Assembly: GCA_910586975.1 (NCBI GenBank)
Contig: CAJUKX010000027.1
Span: 1-36,424 of the forward strand
From: an uncultured Muribaculaceae bacterium
Lineage (GTDB): Bacteria; Bacteroidota; Bacteroidia; Bacteroidales; Muribaculaceae
Length of the DNA: 36,424 bases
Direction of reading: 5' to 3'
The notes under the pieces were generated by a model, which did not search any database, was not told the DNA's origin, and saw only the letters and a program-made list of their open reading frames with translations. A program made the position numbers and the translations under genes. Shown here piece by piece: positions 23,662 through 31,867 of this stretch. The first letter of the stretch is position 1; every line of letters begins with the position of its first letter.

Positions 23662-24993
23662 TAATGCCGCGCAGCTTTGGCAAGTTGATTCGCTGCCACG
23701 CAGGCGCTTGTCGACAAGGCAGCGCAGGCGTTCGCGCAGGGCTTCGTGGTCTATGCCTTCGAGTACATCGTTCATGAAGGCATTTATCAGCATCATGCGA
23801 GCCTCGGGTTCGGGAATACCGCGCGAGCGCATGTAGAACAATGCTTTCTCATCGAGCTGACCGGTGGCCGAGCCGTGAGCGGCTTTCACTTCATCACAGT
23901 AGATGATGAGCTGTGGCTGGCTGTGCATGCGTGCGTTTTCAGATGCCAGCAGGTTGCGGTTTGACTGATGGGCGTTGGTGAATGTGGCACCTTCGGCCAC
24001 GGTAACCTTGCCTTCAAACGCACCTTGCGATGAATCAAACAAGGCATATTTGAACAGCTGCTCGCTGGTGCAGTGCGGGTGATCGTGAGTCAGGAATACT
24101 GCGTTGTCTATAATCTGGGCACCTCCGCCTATCACCATGCCGCCAAGACGGGTGGTGCTCTGTTCGCCGCGGTATACGGGCAGATATTCGTTGCGGGTCA
24201 TGCCGCCGTTGAGAAACAGTGATACAAGGTTGAGGTTTGAACCGTGGTGCTGAGCTACAGCTGTTACCGATGCACGGCGTGTGCGTGGGGTAGACTCTTC
24301 GAGGTCGTACAATTCGAGCGATGCGTTGCGGCCGGTCTCGGCTTCTATTACCCTGCAGTTGAGGTAATCGAAGTCGTTGACGCGCGGATGATCGCACAGC
24401 AATACAGATGCCTTGGCATCGTCTTCCACTACAATCTTTATGCGGCGTGCCGCCATCATGGGGGAGGATGCGTTGAAGATAGACAGTACCTGTACGGGCT
24501 TTTCGAGCCTTACACCTTTGGCTACGCGTATGAATACGCCGTCCTGGACGAAGAGGTCGTTGAGCGCAACTACCGGATTGCTTACCGGTGCTATGCTGTC
24601 TTTGAACAGTTCGGGATAAATGGCCGCAGCTTTGGCGAGCGACATTACCTCTACGCCGTCGGGCAGGTTGTTTTCGAGGCCCGGAAGTGCCACAAAAGCA
24701 TCGTTCACCATCAATACCGACATGCGGCTCACGTTGGGTACGTCGCATGTGAAGGCTTTCTGTGCATCGGCGGGGAATTGAACGCGCGATATGTTCAGGC
24801 CATAGTCGGGCGCAAACATGTCGTTGAGCGAAATCATCTCAAAGCCCTCGTCGCCCTTTTCGGGCAGCTTTTTCAGTTGCTTCAGAGCCTCCAGTGCAGC
24901 CGGGCGACGGGCGTTCAATGCCTCGGGTGCATTGGCGTCGATTGTAGCCTGTTGGCTTTCAAACAGCTCTATATATTGATTTAAAGCATTCAT
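23650..24993 (-). CDS. sufD: Fe-S cluster scaffold protein SufD, C-terminus altered by an insertion
   Basis: A 447-residue SufD, partner of SufB and SufC in the SufBC2D scaffold. The core beta-helix region ends with the family motif VKAAHGSATGQLDEKALFYM (369-388), including His373, the counterpart of the functionally important histidine of E. coli SufD, and then SRGIPEPEARMMLINAF. The final residues, ECV and the TGA stop, come from element B. Without the element the frame reads GCA TTA GAA AAA TAA, so the ancestral end was ALEK. The change is two residues at the extreme tail, so function is probably intact. The gene starts 12 bases after sufC. Confidence 0.93.
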   Translation of the reverse strand: MNALNQYIELFESQQATIDANAPEALNARRPAALEALKQLKKLPEKGDEGFEMISLNDMFAPDYGLNISRVQFPADAQKAFTCDVPNVSRMSVLMVNDAFVALPGLENNLPDGVEVMSLAKAAAIYPELFKDSIAPVSNPVVALNDLFVQDGVFIRVAKGVRLEKPVQVLSIFNASSPMMAARRIKIVVEDDAKASVLLCDHPRVNDFDYLNCRVIEAETGRNASLELYDLEESTPRTRRASVTAVAQHHGSNLNLVSLFLNGGMTRNEYLPVYRGEQSTTRLGGMVIGGGAQIIDNAVFLTHDHPHCTSEQLFKYALFDSSQGAFEGKVTVAEGATFTNAHQSNRNLLASENARMHSQPQLIIYCDEVKAAHGSATGQLDEKALFYMRSRGIPEPEARMMLINAFMNDVLEGIDHEALRERLRCLVDKRLRGSESTCQSCAALECV

Positions 24994-25005
24994 TACGGGC
25001 TTATG

Positions 25006-25773
25006 TTATTGGTTGTCAACCTGTTCTTTAATCCAGTCGTATCCTTTTTCTTCAAGCTCAAGGGCGAGTTCCGGGCCGCCTGAGTGTACAATGCGACCTT
25101 TATAGAGGATATGGACGAAGTCGGGTTTGATATAGTCGAGCAGGCGCTGGTAGTGGGTTATCACGATGGTGGCGTTGCGGTCGGTCTTGAGCTTGTTAAC
25201 ACCCGATGCCACAATGCGCAGGGCGTCAATGTCAAGGCCCGAGTCGGTTTCGTCGAGAATCGACAGGCGGGGTTCGAGCACGGCCATCTGGAATATTTCA
25301 TTTCTTTTTTTCTCACCGCCCGAGAAGCCTTCATTCACCGAGCGCGAGGCCAGTTTGTTGTCGAGTTCGACTATGGCGCGTTTCTGGCGCATCAGTTTCA
25401 GGAAGTCGCCGGCGCTCAGGGGCTGTTCGTCAAAGTACTTGCGCTTGGCATTTATGGCCGCACGCATGAAGTTGACCATTGATACCCCCGGAATTTCAAC
25501 CGGATATTGGAAAGACAGGAACAGACCCTCGTGGCTGCGATCTTCGGGTGAGAGCGAGAGCAGGTCAAGGCCGTGGAAGTCGGCCGAACCGCGGGTGACG
25601 GTATAGTGAGGATTTCCGGCCAATACGCCCGAAAGTGTACTTTTGCCCGAGCCGTTGGGGCCCATTATGGCATGCACCTCACCGGGGCGTATGGTGAGGT
25701 TGATGCCGCGTAATATTTCTTTTCCTTCGATGCCCGCGTGGAGGTCGTCGACTTTAAGCAGTATTTCGTCCAT
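25006..25773 (-). CDS. sufC: Fe-S assembly ATPase SufC
   Basis: A 255-residue ABC ATPase with Walker A GPNGSGKST (38-46), signature FSGGEKKRNE (150-159, the SufC form) and Walker B LSILDETDSGLD (170-181). It drives shape changes in the SufBC2D complex during cluster assembly. It sits in order between sufB and sufD with gaps of 24 and 12 bases. Confidence 0.97.
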   Translation of the reverse strand: MDEILLKVDDLHAGIEGKEILRGINLTIRPGEVHAIMGPNGSGKSTLSGVLAGNPHYTVTRGSADFHGLDLLSLSPEDRSHEGLFLSFQYPVEIPGVSMVNFMRAAINAKRKYFDEQPLSAGDFLKLMRQKRAIVELDNKLASRSVNEGFSGGEKKRNEIFQMAVLEPRLSILDETDSGLDIDALRIVASGVNKLKTDRNATIVITHYQRLLDYIKPDFVHILYKGRIVHSGGPELALELEEKGYDWIKEQVDNQ

Positions 25774-25797
25774 TTTTCAGGTTTGTTTTTTACGATT

Positions 25798-27288
25798 TTA
25801 TCCGACTGAATTTTCAAGAGTTATCTGAAGCAGTTTCTGAGCTTCTACGGCAAACTCCATAGGCAGCTTGTTCATTACCTCCTTGGCATAGCCGTTTACA
25901 ATAAGTCCTACGGCCTCTTCGGTGGGGATGCCTCGCTGGTTGCAATAGAAGAGCTGGTCTTCAGAGATTTTGGAAGTTGTGGCCTCGTGCTCTACAATAG
26001 CACTTTCGTTCTTTATGTCTATGTAGGGGAATGTGTGGGCGCCACATGTAGACGACAGCAGCAGAGAGTCGCACTGAGTGTAGTTGCGTGCACCCTCGGC
26101 CTGAGGAGCCACCTTCACAAGTCCGCGGTATGCGTTCTGGCTGTGTCCGGCCGAGATACCTTTAGATACAATGGTAGAGCGGGTATCGCGTCCTATGTGT
26201 ATCATTTTTGTACCGGTGTCGGCCTGCTGGCGGTTGTTGGTCACGGCTACGGAGTAGAATTCGCCTACAGAGTTGTTGCCCTTGAGCACGCACGAGGGGT
26301 ACTTCCAGGTGATGGCCGAGCCGGTCTCAACCTGTGTCCACGACAGCTTGGAGAAGTCGCCGCGGCATAGTCCGCGCTTGGTAACGAAGTTGTACACACC
26401 GCCGCGGCCCTCGGCATCGCCGGCATACCAGTTCTGTACGGTCGAATACTTAACTTCGGCCCTGTCTTCAACGATAATCTCTACAATGGCCGCGTGCAGC
26501 TGGTTCTCGTCGCGCATTGGGGCGGTGCAGCCTTCGAGGTAGCTCACGTAAGCGTCGTCGTCGGCCACTATGAGTGTACGCTCAAACTGTCCGGTGCCCG
26601 AGGCATTGATTCTGAAGTAGGTAGACAGCTCCATGGGGCAGCGGACGCCCTTGGGAATGTATACGAACGAGCCATCTGAGAACACTGCCGAATTGAGGGC
26701 TGCGAAGAAGTTGTCGCGGTAGCTGACCACCGAGCCGAGATATTTCTTCACAAGGTCGGGATAATCCTTTACGGCTTCAGAAATCGAGCAGAAGATTATA
26801 CCGAGTTTCGCAAGCTTCTCTTTATGTGTGGTTTTGACAGAAACAGAGTCCATAACGGCGTCAACGGCCATGCCCGACAGCTGTTTCTGTTCCTCCAGGG
26901 GTATTCCGAGCCTGTTGAATGTATCAAGCAGCTGGGGGTCAACCTCGTCAAGGCTTTTGGGGCCTTCTTTCTTGCGGGGTTCGGCATAATAGCTTATTGC
27001 CTGAAAGTCTATTTCAGGAATGTCGAGATGCGCCCAGCGGGGCATGGTCAGGGTCTGCCAGTATCTGAAAGCCTGCAGGCGGAATTCGAGCATCCACTCG
27101 GGTTCGCCTTTGCGCTTCGAAATCAGACGCACCACATCCTCATTGAGGCCGGCCTCAATGATATCTGTATCTATGTCGGAGACAAATCCGTATTTATATT
27201 CGCCTGAGGTGGCATTACGCAGAGTCTTGTCGTTTTCCGACTCTTCGTCGTTGTTGCTGCTGCAAGGCGTTTCGTTATTCTCAATCAT
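25798..27288 (-). CDS. sufB: Fe-S cluster scaffold protein SufB
   Basis: A 496-residue SufB. It contains SDGSFVYIPKGVRCPMELSTYFRIN (about 204-228), ARNYTQCDSLLL (400-411), where Cys406 corresponds to the conserved cysteine that receives sulfur in E. coli, and VEHEATTSKISEDQ (432-445) with the conserved glutamate. The first 28 or so residues are an acidic, asparagine and serine-rich extension (SSNNDEESENDK). The start overlaps the end of the cvpA-like gene by 8 bases, and no later ATG is found before residue 66, so this start is needed. The extension may be a by-product of the overlap. Confidence 0.95.
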   Translation of the reverse strand: MIENNETPCSSNNDEESENDKTLRNATSGEYKYGFVSDIDTDIIEAGLNEDVVRLISKRKGEPEWMLEFRLQAFRYWQTLTMPRWAHLDIPEIDFQAISYYAEPRKKEGPKSLDEVDPQLLDTFNRLGIPLEEQKQLSGMAVDAVMDSVSVKTTHKEKLAKLGIIFCSISEAVKDYPDLVKKYLGSVVSYRDNFFAALNSAVFSDGSFVYIPKGVRCPMELSTYFRINASGTGQFERTLIVADDDAYVSYLEGCTAPMRDENQLHAAIVEIIVEDRAEVKYSTVQNWYAGDAEGRGGVYNFVTKRGLCRGDFSKLSWTQVETGSAITWKYPSCVLKGNNSVGEFYSVAVTNNRQQADTGTKMIHIGRDTRSTIVSKGISAGHSQNAYRGLVKVAPQAEGARNYTQCDSLLLSSTCGAHTFPYIDIKNESAIVEHEATTSKISEDQLFYCNQRGIPTEEAVGLIVNGYAKEVMNKLPMEFAVEAQKLLQITLENSVG

Positions 27289-27808
27289 CGTCAGTTGTTT
27301 TAGTCTTAACGTTTTTGGAGTCTTTGTTGTTGTGGTCTTGCACTAATTCAGACAGATATCCCAACGTAGCGGGTGCAAAGCTGACCATAGCTTCGCGCCA
27401 GGGCTTGTCGGGTTGGTGCAAGTCTTCGTCGTCGCCCGATACGAGCAGAACGAAATTAATTGCAAGACTCAGCACGAGCGCCCATTGTGCAATCTTGAAC
27501 AAAGCTCCGGCCAGACGGTCTATAATGCCGAGGTGAACGGTATGTATCACCTTGCGGACCATGCGCACCACCAGCCATGTGAGGAAGTAAGCGCCGATAA
27601 AAGCCAGCCCGTAGCCGCACACGGTGTCGAATGCGCCCGGAGCCTCGGAACCTGAAAAAACATCAGCTATTCCCCGGCCGAACAGGCGGGCGGCTATGAT
27701 GCCCGCTATTATGCCGAGAAGCTGGCCGGCTTGGCTCACGATTCCTTTGTTGAAACCGATTACGCCGCCTATTACCACTATTACGAGTATGATGATGTCT
27801 ATGGCCAT
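27281..27808 (-). CDS. CvpA-family membrane protein
   Basis: A 175-residue protein with four predicted membrane helices (about 3-22, 27-45, 63-84 and 100-124) and a polar tail rich in K, T and D. The segment FNKGIVSQAGQLLGIIAGII (19-38) and the RLAGALFK motif are typical of the CvpA/colicin V production family, linked in other bacteria to envelope stress and bile resistance. It leads the suf operon and overlaps sufB by 8 bases. A functional link to Fe-S assembly is not known; shared transcription is the main observation. Confidence 0.82.
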   Translation of the reverse strand: MAIDIIILVIVVIGGVIGFNKGIVSQAGQLLGIIAGIIAARLFGRGIADVFSGSEAPGAFDTVCGYGLAFIGAYFLTWLVVRMVRKVIHTVHLGIIDRLAGALFKIAQWALVLSLAINFVLLVSGDDEDLHQPDKPWREAMVSFAPATLGYLSELVQDHNNKDSKNVKTKTTDDD

Positions 27809-27833
27809 TTTAAGTTGTATATTATTATATTTG

Positions 27834-27864
27834 CAAAATTACTAAAAATGGTTGTCATGGCAAA
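27834..27864 (-). promoter_or_regulatory. Promoter of the cvpA-suf operon
   Basis: Minus-strand TTTG (27861-27864), 19-base spacer and TAATTTTG (27834-27841). The -33 box coincides with the T run of the upstream pckA terminator. Confidence 0.7.
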
Positions 27865-27906
27865 AAAATTAACCGGGATTCCGCCGTTGACGAAATCCCG
27901 GTTAAT
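27861..27906 (-). terminator. Terminator of pckA
   Basis: ATTAACCGGGATT (27868-27880) pairs with AATCCCGGTTAAT (27894-27906). On the minus strand it is followed by a run of seven T. Confidence 0.9.
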
Positions 27907-27928
27907 ATTATTTATGACTGATCAAGAA

Positions 27929-29575
27929 TTACTTGTCGAGGTGAGGACCTGCGGCAACGAGAGCCTTACCGGCTTCGTTGTTTTCGTATTTCTTGAAGTT
28001 CTTGATGAAGCGAGCTGCGAGGTCTTCGGCCTTAACAGTCCATTCTTCGGGGTTAGCATAGGTATCGCGGGGATCGAGGATCTTGGGATCTACGCCGGGA
28101 AGTTCGGTAGGAATCTGGAAGTCGAAGATGGGGAGTTCCTTGGTGGGAGCGCTGAGGATAGCACCGTCGAGGATAGCGTCGATGATACCACGGGTGTCGC
28201 GGATAGAGATACGCTTGCCAGTGCCGTTCCAACCGGTGTTTACGAGGTAAGCCTTGGCACCGCTCATCTGCATGCGCTTAACGAGTTCTTCAGCGTACTT
28301 GGTGGGGTGGAGTTCAAGGAATGCCTGGCCGAAGCAAGCCGAGAAGGTGGGAGTGGGTTCGGTGATACCGCGTTCAGTACCGGCGAGCTTGGCGGTGAAG
28401 CCGCTCAGGAAGTAGTACTTGGTCTGCTCGGGAGTAAGGATAGATACGGGAGGAAGAACACCGAATGCGTCGGCGCTGAGGAAGATAACGTTCTTGGCAG
28501 CGGGACCGTGGCTGATGGGCTTAACGATGTTTTCGATGAAGTCGATAGGATAGCTTACGCGGGTGTTTTCGGTAACGCTCTTGTCGGCGAAGTCAATTTT
28601 GCCTTCAGCGTCAACGGTAACGTTTTCGAGGAGGGCGTTGCGACGGATAGCGTTGTAGATGTCGGGTTCGCTTTCCTTATCGAGGTTGATAACCTTGGCG
28701 TAGCAACCGCCTTCGAAGTTGAACACACCGTTGTCGTCCCAGCCGTGTTCGTCGTCACCGATGAGCAGACGTTTGGGATCGGTAGAAAGGGTGGTCTTAC
28801 CTGTGCCTGAGAGACCGAAGAAGATGGCGGTGTTTTCGCCGTTCTTGTCGGTGTTGGCAGAGCAGTGCATTGAAGCGATGCCCTTGAGGGGGAGGAAGTA
28901 GTTCATCATAGAGAACATACCCTTCTTCATTTCACCGCCGTACCATGTGTTGATGATAACCTGTTCGCGTGAGGTGATGTTGAATACAACGGCAGTTTCA
29001 GAGTTGAGGCCGAGTTCCTTGTAGTTGGTGAGTTTGGCCTTTGAAGCGTTGTAAACGATAAAGTCGGGGGTGAAGTCCTTGAGTTCTTCAGCGTTGGGGC
29101 GGATGAACATGTTCTTCACGAAGTGAGCCTGCCAAGCAACTTCCATGATGAAGCGCACAGCCATGCGGGTGTCCTTGTTGGCACCGCAGAAGCCGTCTAC
29201 AACATAAAGTTTCTTGCCTGAGAGTTCTTCGATAGCGAGCTCTTTGCAAGCCTTCCAAGCTTCCTGGCTTGCGGGCTTGTTGTCGTTCTTATATTCTTCA
29301 GTTGTCCACCATACGGTATCCTTTGACTTGTCATCGAGAACGATGAATTTGTCTTTAGGAGAACGGCCGGTGTAAACGCCGGTCATAACGTCAACAGCGC
29401 CGAGTTCGGTAACAGCACCCTTTTCAAAGCCTTCGAGGGTGGGGAGGGTTTCCTGCTCGAAGAGTTCTTCGTATGTGGGGTTGTAAACCACTTCTTTGAC
29501 GTCCTTGATGCCGTAGGAAGCGAGGTCAGCCTTGATGCCGGCCAGACGCTCTTTCTTAACTTCTTCTAAATTCAT
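27929..29575 (-). CDS. pckA: Phosphoenolpyruvate carboxykinase (ATP)
   Basis: A 548-residue ATP-dependent PEPCK that interconverts oxaloacetate and PEP. In anaerobic Bacteroidales it often works toward CO2 fixation and succinate formation. The P-loop GLSGTGKTTLS (254-264), the metal-binding GDDEHGWDD (273-281) and the substrate motif YTGRSPKDKF (68-77) are all present. The length is standard. Codon choice is very regular, as in a highly expressed gene. It is transcribed alone, with a TAACTTTG box about 115 bases upstream of the start and its own terminator. Confidence 0.97.
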   Translation of the reverse strand: MNLEEVKKERLAGIKADLASYGIKDVKEVVYNPTYEELFEQETLPTLEGFEKGAVTELGAVDVMTGVYTGRSPKDKFIVLDDKSKDTVWWTTEEYKNDNKPASQEAWKACKELAIEELSGKKLYVVDGFCGANKDTRMAVRFIMEVAWQAHFVKNMFIRPNAEELKDFTPDFIVYNASKAKLTNYKELGLNSETAVVFNITSREQVIINTWYGGEMKKGMFSMMNYFLPLKGIASMHCSANTDKNGENTAIFFGLSGTGKTTLSTDPKRLLIGDDEHGWDDNGVFNFEGGCYAKVINLDKESEPDIYNAIRRNALLENVTVDAEGKIDFADKSVTENTRVSYPIDFIENIVKPISHGPAAKNVIFLSADAFGVLPPVSILTPEQTKYYFLSGFTAKLAGTERGITEPTPTFSACFGQAFLELHPTKYAEELVKRMQMSGAKAYLVNTGWNGTGKRISIRDTRGIIDAILDGAILSAPTKELPIFDFQIPTELPGVDPKILDPRDTYANPEEWTVKAEDLAARFIKNFKKYENNEAGKALVAAGPHLDK

Positions 29576-29689
29576 GATGTGTAGAAAAAATTTATGAGTA
29601 AATGATATAATTTGCTGAAATATTGAATTTCTAAATCATTAACCTAACGTTTGTGTCAGTTAAAAGTTATCTATGTTTTAAATCAACTG

Positions 29690-29697
29690 CAAAGTTA
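29690..29697 (-). promoter_or_regulatory. -7 box of pckA
   Basis: Minus-strand TAACTTTG giving a leader of about 107 bases. The -33 match is poor, so a regulator may be needed. Upstream, 29729-29744 holds an inverted repeat AAGGAAA-AA-TTTCCTT, and 29776-29794 holds GGGG...CCCC; both are possible binding sites in the gap to glnS. Confidence 0.55.
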
Positions 29698-29867
29698 TAA
29701 CTTTTTTTAGTGTTTAGAAAATAAAATAAGGAAAAATTTCCTTAATCTAAATCTTAAAAAATCTTTTCGGGGCTAAATACCCCCGCATTTACCATATTGT
29801 TGACCATAATGTATGTTTTTTCGCTAAAAAAGTTACAACGTGTTAAAAGCGTTCACAGAAAAATTTA

Positions 29868-29875
29868 TAACTTTG
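29868..29875 (+). promoter_or_regulatory. -7 box of glnS
   Basis: TAACTTTG. Transcription would start near 29882, just before element C, so the glnS leader is made up almost wholly of that element. No clear -33 box is present. Confidence 0.6.
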
Positions 29876-29889
29876 CACTTTAAAATTAA

Positions 29890-30078
29890 GTAACTCTTTA
29901 AAATTAGCTTATATAAGATTATGCAGGATTTTTGAGGAGATTTCAAATTAGAAAGAAGGAGTTTAGCGAGCTAAACGACTGATTGAAAATTGAAATATAC
30001 CAAAAAGACACATTAGATGATATAAGTCCGAAGGGTTACTGATAAAATTTAAATTCTAACTAATTTTAAAAGAGTTAC
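29890..30078 (+). mobile_element. Non-autonomous MITE-like element C, in the glnS leader
   Basis: A 189-bp element with terminal inverted repeats GTAACTCTTTAAAATTAG (29890-29907) and CTAATTTTAAAAGAGTTAC (30060-30078), differing by one base gap. The inner arms pair imperfectly: ATTTCAAATTAG near 29940 faces TTGAAAAT and GAAAT near 29984. The tip is GAAGGAG (29955-29961), TTTAG, CGAG, CTAAA, C, GACTGA (29977-29982). The end sequences are unrelated to those of elements 1, A and B. No clean target duplication is seen (TAA on the left, TTA on the right). It ends 9 bases before the glnS start, the same distance as element A from its downstream gene. Confidence 0.75.
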
Positions 30079-30087
30079 TTATACAAT

Positions 30088-31791
30088 ATGGCCGAAATCA
30101 AAGAAACCGAGACCAACGAACCCCGCGGGCTCAATTTCGTAGAGCAAGAAGTGTATTCCGACCTGCAGGCCGGAAAGAATGGCGGACGCCTGAACACCCG
30201 CTTCCCTCCGGAGCCTAACGGTTATCTGCATATAGGTCACGCCAAGGCTATCTGCATGGACTTTGGAGTGGCTGAGAAATTCGGTGGTACATGCAACCTC
30301 CGTTTTGACGATACCAATCCCGTGAAAGAAGACGTTGAATACGTCGACTCTATTCGCGAAGACATCCACTGGTTGGGATTTGACTGGGGCGACCGTGAAT
30401 ATTATGCCTCAGACTATTTCCCGAAACTGTTTGATCTGGCTTGCCGTCTGATTAAAGAAGGCAAAGCATACGTTGACGATCAGTCCTCAGAAGAGATTGC
30501 CGCTCAGAAGGGTACACCTACCGAACCCGGTACTGAAAGCCCCTTCCGCAACCGTACTCCCGAGGAAAATCTCGACCTGTTCATGCGTATGAATGCCGGT
30601 GAGTTTGAGGAAGGTTCGCGCGTGTTGCGTGCCAAAATCGACATGGCTTCGAGCAACATGCACTTCCGCGATCCCATCATGTACCGCATCATCAAGCATC
30701 CTCACCATCGCACAGGCACTACATGGAAGGTTTATCCCATGTACGATTTCGCCCATGGTCAGAGCGACTACTTCGAGGGCGTGACTCACTCTATCTGCAC
30801 ACTCGAATTCGTACCTCACCGTCCGCTCTACGACTACTTTGTAGACGAGCTGGCTGATGAAACATACCGTCCGCGTCAGATTGAGTTCAACCGACTCAAC
30901 ATCACCTACACCGTTATGAGCAAGCGTAAACTTCTCGCGCTGGTCAAGGAAGGTCTTGTAGCCGGTTGGGACGATCCCCGTATGCCCACCATCTGTGGTA
31001 TGCGTCGACTGGGCTACACCCCCAAGAGCATACGCAAGTTTATCGACACCATCGGTTATACCAAGTACGAGGCTCTCAACTCGGTAAGCCTTCTCGAGCA
31101 TGCCGTGCGCGAAGACCTCAACGCCATTGCCACCCGTGTGATGGGTGTTATCAACCCCGTGAAGGTGGTAATTACCAATTATCCCGAAGATAAGGTTGAG
31201 ACCGTGTGCATGGAGAATAATCCCGAGCAGGAAGGCAGCGGCACTCACGAAATGCCCTTCTCGCGCGAGCTTTACATCGAACGCGAAGACTTCATGGAAA
31301 ATCCGCCCAAGAAGTTCTTCCGTCTGGCTCCCGGCTCGGAGGTGCGCCTCAAGGGTGCATATATCATCAAGTGTGAGGACGTGGTGAAGGATGCCGACGG
31401 CAACATCACCGAGCTCCACTGCACCTACGACCCCGACACCCTCAGCGGTATGCCCGGTGCCAACCGCAAGGTGAAGGGCACACTCCACTGGGTATCGGCT
31501 GCCCATGCAGTTGACGCCGAGGCCCGCTTGTATGACCGTCTCTTCGACGTGGAAAATCCTGCGGCCGAGCCCGACCGCGATTTCCGCGACATGCTCAACC
31601 CCAACTCACTGGAGGTCCGCAAGATCAAGGTTGAACCCTTTGTGGCTCAGAATGCTGCCAAGGGAGCCAAGTTCCAGTTCCAGCGTATAGGCTATTTTAC
31701 TCCCGACTACGACTCGACTCCCGAACATCTGGTATTCAACCGCACCATAGGTCTGCGCGATACCTGGGAAAAGGAACAGAAGAAGAAATAA
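30088..31791 (+). CDS. glnS: Glutaminyl-tRNA synthetase
   Basis: A 567-residue class I synthetase. The HIGH motif is in RFPPEPNGYLHIGHAKAI (38-55) and the KMSKS counterpart is VMSKRKL (276-282). RFDDTNP (72-78) and the C-terminal anticodon-binding beta-barrels are also as expected. The glutamine enzyme is recognised by LRFDDTNPVKED and by the overall match to E. coli GlnS (about 550 residues). It charges tRNA-Gln directly. It is transcribed alone from a promoter whose leader is element C, and a hairpin follows the gene. Confidence 0.96.
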   Translation: MAEIKETETNEPRGLNFVEQEVYSDLQAGKNGGRLNTRFPPEPNGYLHIGHAKAICMDFGVAEKFGGTCNLRFDDTNPVKEDVEYVDSIREDIHWLGFDWGDREYYASDYFPKLFDLACRLIKEGKAYVDDQSSEEIAAQKGTPTEPGTESPFRNRTPEENLDLFMRMNAGEFEEGSRVLRAKIDMASSNMHFRDPIMYRIIKHPHHRTGTTWKVYPMYDFAHGQSDYFEGVTHSICTLEFVPHRPLYDYFVDELADETYRPRQIEFNRLNITYTVMSKRKLLALVKEGLVAGWDDPRMPTICGMRRLGYTPKSIRKFIDTIGYTKYEALNSVSLLEHAVREDLNAIATRVMGVINPVKVVITNYPEDKVETVCMENNPEQEGSGTHEMPFSRELYIEREDFMENPPKKFFRLAPGSEVRLKGAYIIKCEDVVKDADGNITELHCTYDPDTLSGMPGANRKVKGTLHWVSAAHAVDAEARLYDRLFDVENPAAEPDRDFRDMLNPNSLEVRKIKVEPFVAQNAAKGAKFQFQRIGYFTPDYDSTPEHLVFNRTIGLRDTWEKEQKKK

Positions 31792-31813
31792 CGTTCAGCT
31801 ATTTATGAAATAG

Positions 31814-31847
31814 GGGTCGGGCAGCCCTTACAAGGATTGCCCGACCC
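31814..31847 (+). terminator. Terminator hairpin after glnS
   Basis: GGGTCGGGCA (31814-31823) pairs perfectly with TGCCCGACCC (31838-31847). The following bases are AT-rich, with only short T runs (31860-31864). The next gene starts 20 bases later. Confidence 0.65.
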
Positions 31848-31867
31848 TGATTATATAATTTTATTAA

